Of a stretch of DNA of 64,000 nucleotides, positions 46,145 to 55,665 are shown piece by piece. The DNA is from Nocardioides potassii (GTDB taxonomy: Bacteria > Actinomycetota > Actinomycetes > Propionibacteriales > Nocardioidaceae), in NCBI RefSeq assembly GCF_021648885.1, contig NZ_JAKJHZ010000005.1, positions 868,001 through 932,000 of the forward strand, in the 5' to 3' direction. Positions within the stretch are counted from its first letter, which is position 1, and the number at the start of each line of letters is the position of its first letter. The notes under the pieces are model-generated. The model was not told where the DNA came from. It made no database searches and saw nothing but the letters and a program-made list of their open reading frames with translations. A program made the position numbers and the translations under genes.

Positions 46145-47931
46145 GCGCGACCGACGACCTGCTCGTCCTCGGTCCGCTCCTGCGGTACGTCGACGACACC
46201 TCGGCCGCGGTGTGGGTCGAGACGAGCGACCGGGCGACCGTCAGCGTCACCCGCGGCACCGGGCAGTGGAGCGCGCCGACATTCGCCGTGCACGGCCACC
46301 ACTACGCGCTCGTCGAGCTCGACGGTCTCGAGCCGGGCAGCACCGAGGCCTACACGGTCAGCGTGGACGGGCACACGGTCTGGCCGCAGGTCGCCTCGCC
46401 GTTCCCCGCTCCGGTGATCGCGACGCTCGAACCGGGGCGCCCGCTCCGGATGGCGTTCGGGTCGTGCCGCACGTCGGTGTCGCACGACGAGAAGGGCAAT
46501 CGGACCCACGGTGTCGACGCGATGCGGGCCTGGGCGCTGGAGCTCGCGGGGCAGGTCGAGCCGGTGGACGCGGACGACGACGACCTCGACCCGTCGCGGG
46601 TGCCCGACCTGATGCTGCTCCTGGGCGACCAGGTCTACGCCGACGAGACGACCGAGGCGATGCAAGCCTTCATCGAGTCGCGGCGCGACATCGAGCAGCC
46701 GCCGTGGAAGGAGCTGCAGGACTACGAGGAGTACGCCCACCTCTACGCGCTCGCGTGGTCGGACCCGGCCAATCGCTGGCTCCTGTCCACCGTTCCGACG
46801 TCGATGATCTTCGACGACCACGACATCCGCGACGACTGGAACACCTCGCAGGAGTGGCGTCGACAGATGGAGGCCACGTCGTGGTGGCACGGGCGCATCG
46901 TGGCCGGTCTCGCGTCCTACTGGGTCTACCAGCACCTCGGGAACCTGTCGCCCGCCGAGCGCGCCCAGGACGAGATCTGGGCGCAGGTGCGCGCCCACGC
47001 CGGTGATGACGAGCACGACCTGGGCGAGGTGCTCGACGCGTTCGCCGACCGCGTCGACCAGCACCCGACGACGTACCGCTGGAGCTACACCCGCGACTTC
47101 GACACCCAGGCGCGCCTGGTGGTCGTCGACTCGCGGGCCGCCCGCGAGCTCGAGCCCGACTCGCGCGCCCTGCTGGACCGTGACGAGGCGGCGTGGCTGG
47201 ACGAGCAGCTGCGCGGCGGGGTCGACCACCTGCTGGTCGGCACGTCGCTGCCGTTCCTGCTCGCCCGCGGGCTGCACCACCTCGAGGCCTTCAGCGAGGC
47301 CCTCGCCGACGGCGCCTGGGGCGAGCGCGGCGGCCGGTTCGGCGAGAAGGTGCGCCAGGCCGTCGACCTCGAGCACTGGGGCGCGTTCCAGAAGAGCTTC
47401 CAGGAGGTCGCCCACCAGGTGATGGAGGTCGCCGCGGGGGAGCGCGGCCCGGCGCCGTCGACGGTGACGTTCCTGTCCGGCGACGTGCACCACAGCTACG
47501 TCAGCGAGGCGCGACCGACCCGCCACGCGCGGCGCGAGCACCGCGACAAGCCGCTCAGCTCCACGATCCTGCAGGCCGTCTGCTCACCGATCCGCAACCC
47601 GCTCTCGCGCAACATGCGCTTCGCGACCGCGGTGCTGTCGTACGGCGTCGCTGGTCCGATCGGGCGGCTGGCGTCGAGGTCGACCCGGGTGCCCGACGCG
47701 CCGCTGACCTGGCACTACGCCGAGGGGCCGTGGTTCGACAACAACCTCGCGTGCCTGCAGCTGAAGGGGCCGAGCCTGCGGATGTGGTGGGTCACCGGCA
47801 AGGTGGTGGGCGGCGACCACGACCGGCCGCGGCTGGCGAAGGTGGCGCACTACGCGCTGGACGACGACGGCAACCCGCCGCCGAAGGAGGGCGTGGTCTC
47901 GAAGGCCACGCGCCGGTTCAGGAAGCCCTGA
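46141..47931 (+). CDS. PhoD-like metallophosphatase / alkaline phosphatase D family
   Basis: A 596-residue metallophosphoesterase. Residues about 5-95 are a fibronectin-like N-domain; the catalytic part shows F-G-S-C-R-T-S, L-L-G-D-Q-V-Y-A-D-E, F-D-D-H-D-I-R-D-D-W and L-S-G-D-V-H-H-S-Y, the metal-binding set of the PhoD family. No signal peptide or Tat motif is seen at the start, unlike secreted PhoD, so a cytosolic role is likely. Coupled to the upstream dehydrogenase. Confidence 0.88.
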   Translation: MSATDDLLVLGPLLRYVDDTSAAVWVETSDRATVSVTRGTGQWSAPTFAVHGHHYALVELDGLEPGSTEAYTVSVDGHTVWPQVASPFPAPVIATLEPGRPLRMAFGSCRTSVSHDEKGNRTHGVDAMRAWALELAGQVEPVDADDDDLDPSRVPDLMLLLGDQVYADETTEAMQAFIESRRDIEQPPWKELQDYEEYAHLYALAWSDPANRWLLSTVPTSMIFDDHDIRDDWNTSQEWRRQMEATSWWHGRIVAGLASYWVYQHLGNLSPAERAQDEIWAQVRAHAGDDEHDLGEVLDAFADRVDQHPTTYRWSYTRDFDTQARLVVVDSRAARELEPDSRALLDRDEAAWLDEQLRGGVDHLLVGTSLPFLLARGLHHLEAFSEALADGAWGERGGRFGEKVRQAVDLEHWGAFQKSFQEVAHQVMEVAAGERGPAPSTVTFLSGDVHHSYVSEARPTRHARREHRDKPLSSTILQAVCSPIRNPLSRNMRFATAVLSYGVAGPIGRLASRSTRVPDAPLTWHYAEGPWFDNNLACLQLKGPSLRMWWVTGKVVGGDHDRPRLAKVAHYALDDDGNPPPKEGVVSKATRRFRKP

Positions 47932-48084
47932 TCAGACGGCGCTGAGCGCCCGGTCGTGCGTGCACGCGCACGTGTCGGAGCACGGCAGGTAGGTGTGCCG
48001 CGCGTGCCCGCACTCCGAGCACGGCAGGTCGTGCGACAGGTGCACCGACCCCCGACCGGTGTTGGTCTCGACGGTGTCCCACAT
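47932..48084 (-). CDS. 50-residue cysteine-rich zinc-ribbon-like protein
   Basis: Starts M-W-D-T-V-E-T-N-T-G-R-G and carries L-P-C-S-E-C-G-H-A-R-H-T-Y-L-P-C with three more Cys/His pairs, six cysteines and several histidines in 50 residues, consistent with one or two zinc sites. A GGGGG ribosome site lies about 8 bases before the ATG. Its stop is 1 base beyond the convergent PhoD-like stop. I recall similar small proteins in other actinobacteria but know no function. Confidence 0.65.
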   Translation of the reverse strand: MWDTVETNTGRGSVHLSHDLPCSECGHARHTYLPCSDTCACTHDRALSAV

Positions 48085-48212
48085 GGTGATGCCCCCACTA
48101 GCCCGCTCGTCGGGCCGGCTCTCGGCCCGTTCGGTGATGTGACGTCGACGGTGCCACCGCATGACGGGACGCTTGGCCGGATTGACGAGATCTACCCGAT
48201 TTCGTGAGCCAA

Positions 48213-48243
48213 TGACCCGTTCGGGTCACGGGCCGGATGGCCC
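48213..48243. promoter_or_regulatory. Tandem inverted repeats upstream of the AlkX/AlkZ-like gene
   Basis: TGACCCG-tt-CGGGTCA (48213-48228) is a perfect 7-2-7 repeat, followed by GGGCC-ggat-GGCCC (48230-48243). They lie in the 200-bp divergent gap, 30 to 60 bases before the -10 TAGGAT (48273-48278) of the next gene. The first suits an operator; otherwise the gap shows nothing else. Confidence 0.4.
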
Positions 48244-48284
48244 GATCGCCGCAGCCTGTCGGGACCGACACCTAGGATCGGGCC

Positions 48285-49391
48285 ATGGCTGTCGTGCACG
48301 AGCTCACGCCACGACAGGCTCGCCGCATCGCCCTACGCGCGCAGCTGCTCGACGCGGAGCGACCGACCGACGCCCTCGACGTCGTACGGCACCTCGGGTT
48401 CCTCCAGGTGGACCTGACCCGCGTGGTCGCCGAGCACGCTCACCTGGCGCTGTGGACGCGCCTGGGCAGCCGGTACGACGCGGAGGACCTCGAGGAGCTC
48501 ATCGGCGACGGGGCGCTCGTCGAGATCAGGGGTGTCCTGCGGCCCAGCGAGGACGTCGCGCTGTTCGCCGGCGACATGGCCGCGTGGCCGGGCGAGCCCC
48601 CGCTCAAGGAGTGGCAGGAGGACCTGCGCGACTGGGTGGCCGCCAACGACGGGTGCCGCCGCGACGTGCTGGCGCTGCTGCGCGCCGAGGGTCCGACCGC
48701 GGCACGGGACATCCCCGACACGTGCGAGGTGCCGTGGCGCTCCACGGGGTGGACCAACGACAAGAACGTGATGAAGCTCCTCGAGTGCATGGAGGCGCGC
48801 GGGGAGGTCGCGGTCGCCTCGCGCGAGGGGCGCGAGCGGCGGTGGGACCTGGCCGAGCGGATCCACCCCGGTGACCCACCGGTGCCGATCGCCGAGGCGC
48901 ACCTCGAGCTGGCGAGGCGTCGCCTGAGGGCTGCGGGGATCGCGCGGCCGCGCGCGCTCGAGGACTACGAGGAGAAGCACGACGTCCGGGGAGTGGGCGA
49001 GGGGGCGCGGATCGAGGGCGTGCGCGGGGCGTGGCGGGTCGATCCTGCCTACCTCGACGACTACTTCGAGGGACGTACGGCGATCCTGTCCCCGCTCGAC
49101 CGCCTGGTGTTCGACCGCAAGCGGATGGAGGACGTCTTCGGCTTCGACTACCAGCTGGAGATGTACAAGCCGGCGGCGAAGCGCCAGTGGGGCTACTGGG
49201 CGATGCCGGTCCTCGACGGGGACGAGCTGGTCGGGAAGGTCGACGCGACCGCTGATCGCGAGGGCGGCATGCTGATCGTCGACGCGGTGCACGAGGACGG
49301 CGAGTGGTCCGCCGCCCGTCGCCGCCGGGTGGACGCCGAGCTGGCCGCGCTGGGGGAGTGGCTCGGCCTCGAGGTCGTCAGGTCGTCCTGA
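48285..49391 (+). CDS. AlkX/AlkZ (YcaQ)-like winged-helix DNA glycosylase
   Basis: A 368-residue HTH_42 protein. The AlkZ family unhooks interstrand crosslinks and excises bulky alkylated bases, often protecting antibiotic producers. The catalytic-type motif is L-G-F-L-Q-V-D (Gln41, Asp43), the Q-x-D version, followed by R-V-V-A-E-H-A-H-L-A-L-W-T-R. The beta-clamp part Y-K-P-A-A-K-R-Q-W-G-Y near 300 is also conserved. TAGGAT is 6 bases before the ATG. No biosynthetic cluster is adjacent, so it is more likely a general repair enzyme. It overlaps the convergent gene by 14 bases. Confidence 0.85.
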   Translation: MAVVHELTPRQARRIALRAQLLDAERPTDALDVVRHLGFLQVDLTRVVAEHAHLALWTRLGSRYDAEDLEELIGDGALVEIRGVLRPSEDVALFAGDMAAWPGEPPLKEWQEDLRDWVAANDGCRRDVLALLRAEGPTAARDIPDTCEVPWRSTGWTNDKNVMKLLECMEARGEVAVASREGRERRWDLAERIHPGDPPVPIAEAHLELARRRLRAAGIARPRALEDYEEKHDVRGVGEGARIEGVRGAWRVDPAYLDDYFEGRTAILSPLDRLVFDRKRMEDVFGFDYQLEMYKPAAKRQWGYWAMPVLDGDELVGKVDATADREGGMLIVDAVHEDGEWSAARRRRVDAELAALGEWLGLEVVRSS

Positions 49392-49998
49392 GCACGGCGA
49401 GCGTCTCCTCGCCGTCACCGAGGGTCCCGCTGAGGTGGGGGCCCTCGCCCAGCGTCGTACCCACCACGCGGGCGACCACGACGACGAGGTCGCCGGCCCG
49501 GACGACGGTGGTGTCGCCGTCGTCGGTCACGTCGTCGATGCTGCTGACGGTGCGCCCCTCGGCGTCGGTGCCGCTCCCACGCACCTCCATCCGGGCGGGG
49601 ATGTCGACGCGGTTGCCGTCGTCGTCCTCGAAGAACATCTGCGACTGCCGGCCACCGGTCACGATCGCCGTGGCGAGCGTGGACGCCCAGACCGGGTCCC
49701 CGCAGCCGTCGTAGACCCAGCGCTCGCCGAGCACCGAGTGCTGCGTGGTGGTGATCAGGTGGTCCTCCGCGCCGGCGAGCGGCTCGGCGCGATACGTCAG
49801 CGGCGTCTGGACCACGGCACCGTCGTCGAGGCGCCACAGGATCGTCTCGACGCCGACCTCACCCGCGGGGTCGTCGAGGCGGTACTCGGCGACCTTCTCC
49901 GCGATCGTGCGCCCCCGAGCCCACGCCCGGCTCGGCAGCCAGCCCTCGACGATCTCCTGCTTGGTCGGCGACAGCGTCGCGCGGTGCACGATTCCCAT
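49378..49998 (-). CDS. Maltokinase N-terminal cap-like domain protein
   Basis: A 206-residue protein resembling the N-terminal cap of maltokinase (CG0192-type), without any kinase domain: M-G-I-V-H-R-A-T-L-S-P-T-K at the start, then W-R-L-D-D-G-A-V-V-Q-T-P-L-T-Y and W-V-Y-D-G-C-G-D-P-V-W. Stand-alone versions occur in actinobacteria with no known role. TAGGCT (50005-50010 on this strand) is 6 bases before the ATG, so it is leaderless. It is a tail-to-tail neighbour of the glycosylase. Confidence 0.72.
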   Translation of the reverse strand: MGIVHRATLSPTKQEIVEGWLPSRAWARGRTIAEKVAEYRLDDPAGEVGVETILWRLDDGAVVQTPLTYRAEPLAGAEDHLITTTQHSVLGERWVYDGCGDPVWASTLATAIVTGGRQSQMFFEDDDGNRVDIPARMEVRGSGTDAEGRTVSSIDDVTDDGDTTVVRAGDLVVVVARVVGTTLGEGPHLSGTLGDGEETLAVLRTT

Positions 49999-50021
49999 GT
50001 CCGGAGCCTAGGGCGTGGCGG

Positions 50022-50825
50022 CTAGACGTCGTATGCGATCGCGAGCGCGGCGGCGAGGCCGTCGGGGTCGGCCACCGAGAGCGTCGCGCCGGGGTGGGTG
50101 ATCGTCGCGGTCGGGTCGATGGCCGGCACCGGCTCGTGGAAGCGCAGGCAGAGCGCGCGGTCGCCGTTGCTGGTGAACGACACCCCGCGGTCGCTGAACG
50201 ACAGGTGTGGCGGGCCGGCCGTCTTGACGAAGGAGAAGTCGCCCGTCACCTCGGCGGAGGCGATGTTGCTGCGCGGGGTCAGCAGGCGCCACGGCCCGTA
50301 GCGGACGTAGAGCCACGTCGGGCCGAGCTCGACCGAGGTCGACCTCGGCGTGATGCCGAACGGGCGGCCCGCGATCGCGTAGGACCGGGCGAACGCGAAG
50401 TCGAAGACCTGGACCGGTTCCTCCTCGGCTGCGAGCCCGCTGCGGTCGCGCACCAGGCCGCGGAGCGCCGCGGCGGCTGGGACCCGGTAGGGCTGGAGCA
50501 GGGGAGCGGAGCGTCCGGGCACCCGCAGGAAGGCGCGGCTGCCGCCCCCGGCAGCGGGTACGACGTGGTGGTCCATGGTGACCGCGGCCGGACCGCGGCC
50601 CGCGCGCCAGGACCACGTGCGCTCGACCGGGTCGACGGCGGTCACCTCGAAGTCGACGGCCACGCCGGGAGGGCCGTGCACGCGACCGGTCGTGCCGACC
50701 GCGATCTCGTCGGCGGACGCCTCGACCGACCGGATCAGCGGCGCCCAGACGTGCCAGGTGGCCGGCGTGGTGAACCGCAGCCACGCGTCATCGGCGGAGG
50801 CGATCCCGCGGGCTTCGACGAGCAC
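50022..50825 (-). CDS. SRPBCC-type N-domain protein with uncharacterised C-terminal half
   Basis: A 267-residue soluble protein. The first about 95 residues (W-L-R-F-T-T-P-A-T-W-H-V-W-A-P-L-I and W-S-W-R-A-G) resemble the START/SRPBCC ligand-binding fold. Residues 120-267 have W-L-Y-V-R-Y-G-P-W-R-L-L-T-P and a beta-rich pattern I do not recognise. GTG start with TAGGCT (50832-50837 on this strand) 6 bases upstream. The gene upstream on this strand ends 9 bases away. Confidence 0.7.
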   Translation of the reverse strand: MLVEARGIASADDAWLRFTTPATWHVWAPLIRSVEASADEIAVGTTGRVHGPPGVAVDFEVTAVDPVERTWSWRAGRGPAAVTMDHHVVPAAGGGSRAFLRVPGRSAPLLQPYRVPAAAALRGLVRDRSGLAAEEEPVQVFDFAFARSYAIAGRPFGITPRSTSVELGPTWLYVRYGPWRLLTPRSNIASAEVTGDFSFVKTAGPPHLSFSDRGVSFTSNGDRALCLRFHEPVPAIDPTATITHPGATLSVADPDGLAAALAIAYDV

Positions 50826-50834
50826 GTCCCGAGC

Positions 50835-51314
50835 CTAGAGCTGGACGGTGTCGTTGTCGCCGAGGTCGAGCTCGCTGTCGGTGACCAGGCCCTTCGCCAT
50901 CTGTACGGCCGCCGCGACCTTGCCCGGGTTCTCCCAGTACTCGGCCGTGTCGCCCTCGATGCGCAGCAGGACGTTGTCGGGGTCCTCGGGGCCACCGGAC
51001 ATGAACGCCCCGGCGGAGGCGTCCCACAGCTCCTGGAGCTTGGCACGGTCGTCGCTGACGTGCGCAGTGCCGGAGAGCGAGACCCAGCCGGCCTTGCTGG
51101 AGTACGAGACGTTGACCCGCGGGTCCGCCTCGATCGCGCGCACCTTGTCGCTGCTGCGCTCGGTGATGAACCACGTGGTCGCCGGGTCCTCGAAGTCCTG
51201 CATGCCCATCGGCGTGGAGACCAGCGAGCCCTCGATCGACACGTAGGTCAGCACGGCGATGCGGGTCTCCTTCATGATCTCGGCAACGGTCCCTCGGTCG
51301 TCGTCAGTCGTCAT
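50835..51314 (-). CDS. Pyridoxamine 5'-phosphate oxidase family (general stress protein 26-like)
   Basis: A 159-residue split-barrel flavin-binding protein: I-A-V-L-T-Y-V near 20, P-M-G-M-Q-D-F, W-F-I-T-E-R-S-S-D-K and G-W-V-S-L-S-G-T-A-H-V follow the general-stress-protein-26 pattern. Such proteins bind FMN, FAD or F420; the last is common in actinobacteria. The ATG at 51314 fits the family start. It shares the strand with the SRPBCC-like gene downstream, 9 bases apart, though that gene also has its own -10. Confidence 0.85.
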   Translation of the reverse strand: MTTDDDRGTVAEIMKETRIAVLTYVSIEGSLVSTPMGMQDFEDPATTWFITERSSDKVRAIEADPRVNVSYSSKAGWVSLSGTAHVSDDRAKLQELWDASAGAFMSGGPEDPDNVLLRIEGDTAEYWENPGKVAAAVQMAKGLVTDSELDLGDNDTVQL

Positions 51315-51478
51315 GCCTCGACCTTGGCACGGTGGACAAACCTTCCACCCCATCCCTGCGGGCGGGCCCCCCTCACCCCATGTCACGTCCGCGCCTCGCC
51401 GTACGTCGTACTGGCAGGATGCGACGGGCCACCGCGAGGGGCGGGACAGTCGCCACAGCACAGGGGAGACGTACGAGC

Positions 51479-53842
<2,364 letters not shown>

Positions 53843-53853
53843 CGCGACGGGCG

Positions 53854-54645
53854 TCAGGCCTGGCAGACCGGGCACCAGTAGAGCCGGCGCGCGGCGATCA
53901 GCGCGTCGAGCACCGGCGTGCCGCAGACCCGGCAGGGCAGCCCGGCCCGTCCGTAGACGTAGTGGGCATCGACGCGACGCGGACGCCCGGCGGGTCGTTC
54001 GCGGTCCTCCGCATGCGTCGTGATGATCCGCCCGGCACGGACTCCCGCTCGCAGGAGCACGACGAGGTCGTCCCACAGGGCGTGCAGGACCGTGGCGTCG
54101 TGGTCGCGACCGGGACGGTAGGGATCGAGGCGGTGCCGGAACAGCACCTCGGCGCGGTAGACGTTGCCGACGCCGGCGACGACCGACTGGTCCATCAGCA
54201 GGGTGGCGATCGGGGCGCGGCTGCGCATCACCCGGGTGACGAACGCGTCGACGTCGGGTCGCCGCCGCAACGGGTCCGGTCCGAGCCGGGCGAGCAGGAC
54301 CTTCCGCTCCGCAGTCGTGAGCACCTCGCACGCGGTCGGCCCGCGCAGCTCGAACCAGTGGCCGTCGCCGACCAGCCGCAGCCGGAGGGCGCCCCGGGGC
54401 TCGGGAGCCGGGAGCAGGCCGTCGCGGAACTTGCCGTAGAGCCCGAGGTGGACGTGCAGCCAGAGGTCGTCGTACCGGTGGAAGAGGTGCTTGCCCCACG
54501 CGTCGGTCGCGCCGAGGACGCGGCCGTCGATCAGCCGGGCGCCGTCCTCGAACCTGCCCTGCGGGCTGTCGGCCGACACGTGCTGGCCCACCAGCAGCCG
54601 CGCGTGACGGCGAGCGAGGCGGTGGATGGTGTGTCCCTCTGGCAC
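53854..54645 (-). CDS. Fpg/Nei family DNA glycosylase (endonuclease VIII-like)
   Basis: Removes oxidised bases and cuts the abasic site. The start is fixed by chemistry: the mature protein must begin P-E-G-H-T (Pro2 nucleophile, Glu3), so the GTG at 54645 is the only sensible start. The 263-residue protein has G-K-H-L-F near 50, the helix-two-turn-helix V-A-G-V-G-N-V-Y-R-A-E and a C-terminal zinc finger (C-R-V-C...C-P-V-C). No ribosome site is visible. It is convergent with the UvrA-like gene, 11 bases apart. Confidence 0.93.
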   Translation of the reverse strand: MPEGHTIHRLARRHARLLVGQHVSADSPQGRFEDGARLIDGRVLGATDAWGKHLFHRYDDLWLHVHLGLYGKFRDGLLPAPEPRGALRLRLVGDGHWFELRGPTACEVLTTAERKVLLARLGPDPLRRRPDVDAFVTRVMRSRAPIATLLMDQSVVAGVGNVYRAEVLFRHRLDPYRPGRDHDATVLHALWDDLVVLLRAGVRAGRIITTHAEDRERPAGRPRRVDAHYVYGRAGLPCRVCGTPVLDALIAARRLYWCPVCQA

Positions 54646-54707
54646 GCGGCGATCGTCGCCGACGAGACCAAGCGCCGGGCACACCCCTCGGGTGCCAGAC
54701 TCGTCCC

Positions 54708-55613
54708 GTGACCCGCACCGACCTGAAGAGCGCCATCGCCGACCGCCCCGTCGTCCTCGACGGCGGGCTCGCCACCCTGCTCGAGCGGCACGGCCACGAC
54801 CTGGCGTCCGACCTCTGGTCGGCCCGGCTGCTGCGCGACGACCCGGCGGCGGTCGAGCGGGCGCACCGCGAGTTCTTCGAGGCCGGCGCCGAAGTGGCCA
54901 CGACGGCGTCCTACCAGGTGTCCTTCGAGGGCTTCGGCGCCGCCGGGGTGGACCGCGACGAGGTCGAGCTGCTGCTGCGGCGCAGCGTGGCGCTGGCGGC
55001 CGCAGCCCGCGACGCGGTCTCGCCGGACGGCTGGGTGGCCGCGTCGGTGGGACCGTACGGCGCCGTGCTGGCAGACGGCTCGGAGTACCGCGGCGACTAC
55101 GACCTCGACGTCGCGGGGCTCCGCGCGTTCCACCGCCCGCGCCTCGACGTCCTGGCGTCGACGGTGGGGGAGGGGGCCGACGTCCTCGCGTTCGAGACGA
55201 TCCCGTGCCTGGCCGAGGTGGAGGCGGTGCTTGCCGAGCTCGACGGCACCGGGGTCCCGGCGTGGCTGTCGCTGACGGCCGCCGACGGTCGCACCCGTCA
55301 GGGCGAGCACCTGTCGGAGGCGTTCGCGATGGCCGCGGACGTCGCCGAGGTCATCGCCGTCGGGATCAACTGCACGACGCCGCTGGACGCCCGCGACGCC
55401 GTACCGACTGCGGGGGCGGCATTCGGGACCGCCGTCGTCTACCCGAACTCAGGGCAGGCCTGGAACGCCGACGCGCGCGAGTGGGAGGGCGAGTCGGCCT
55501 TCCACGCCGACGACGTCTCTGCCTGGGTCCTCGCCGGCGCGCGCCTGGTCGGCGGGTGCTGCCGCGTCGGCCCCGAGGACATCACCGCCCTGCGCGCCAC
55601 CCTCCGCGCCTGA
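54708..55613 (+). CDS. mmuM: Homocysteine S-methyltransferase (MmuM-like)
   Basis: Transfers a methyl group from S-methylmethionine or AdoMet to homocysteine, a cobalamin-free way to methionine that complements MetH. The 301-residue barrel has L-D-G-G-L-A-T near 18, F-E-T-I-P near 162, G-I-N-C-T with the first zinc Cys near 223 and G-G-C-C-R-V-G-P near 283 with the other two. The GTG at 54708 has no strong ribosome site. It is divergent from nei and convergent with helR through a shared terminator. Confidence 0.92.
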   Translation: MTRTDLKSAIADRPVVLDGGLATLLERHGHDLASDLWSARLLRDDPAAVERAHREFFEAGAEVATTASYQVSFEGFGAAGVDRDEVELLLRRSVALAAAARDAVSPDGWVAASVGPYGAVLADGSEYRGDYDLDVAGLRAFHRPRLDVLASTVGEGADVLAFETIPCLAEVEAVLAELDGTGVPAWLSLTAADGRTRQGEHLSEAFAMAADVAEVIAVGINCTTPLDARDAVPTAGAAFGTAVVYPNSGQAWNADAREWEGESAFHADDVSAWVLAGARLVGGCCRVGPEDITALRATLRA

Positions 55614-55619
55614 GCGCGG

Positions 55620-55665
55620 GACGTCATGAGGGCCCGGGGTGCGAACCCGGAGATCTCATGACGTC
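55620..55665. terminator. Bidirectional hairpin terminator between mmuM and helR
   Basis: GACGTCATGAG (55620-55630) pairs perfectly with CTCATGACGTC (55655-55665), and CCGGG with CCCGG inside. The right arm includes the last codons and stop of helR (stop at 55656-55658), so both convergent genes are served. Confidence 0.75.

Noticed and set aside
55631..55652. tRNA T-arm-like sequence between mmuM and helR
   Set aside because: The loop reads GTGCGAA rather than the usual TTCGAAT/C form and no other tRNA arms are present; it is better explained as a terminator loop.
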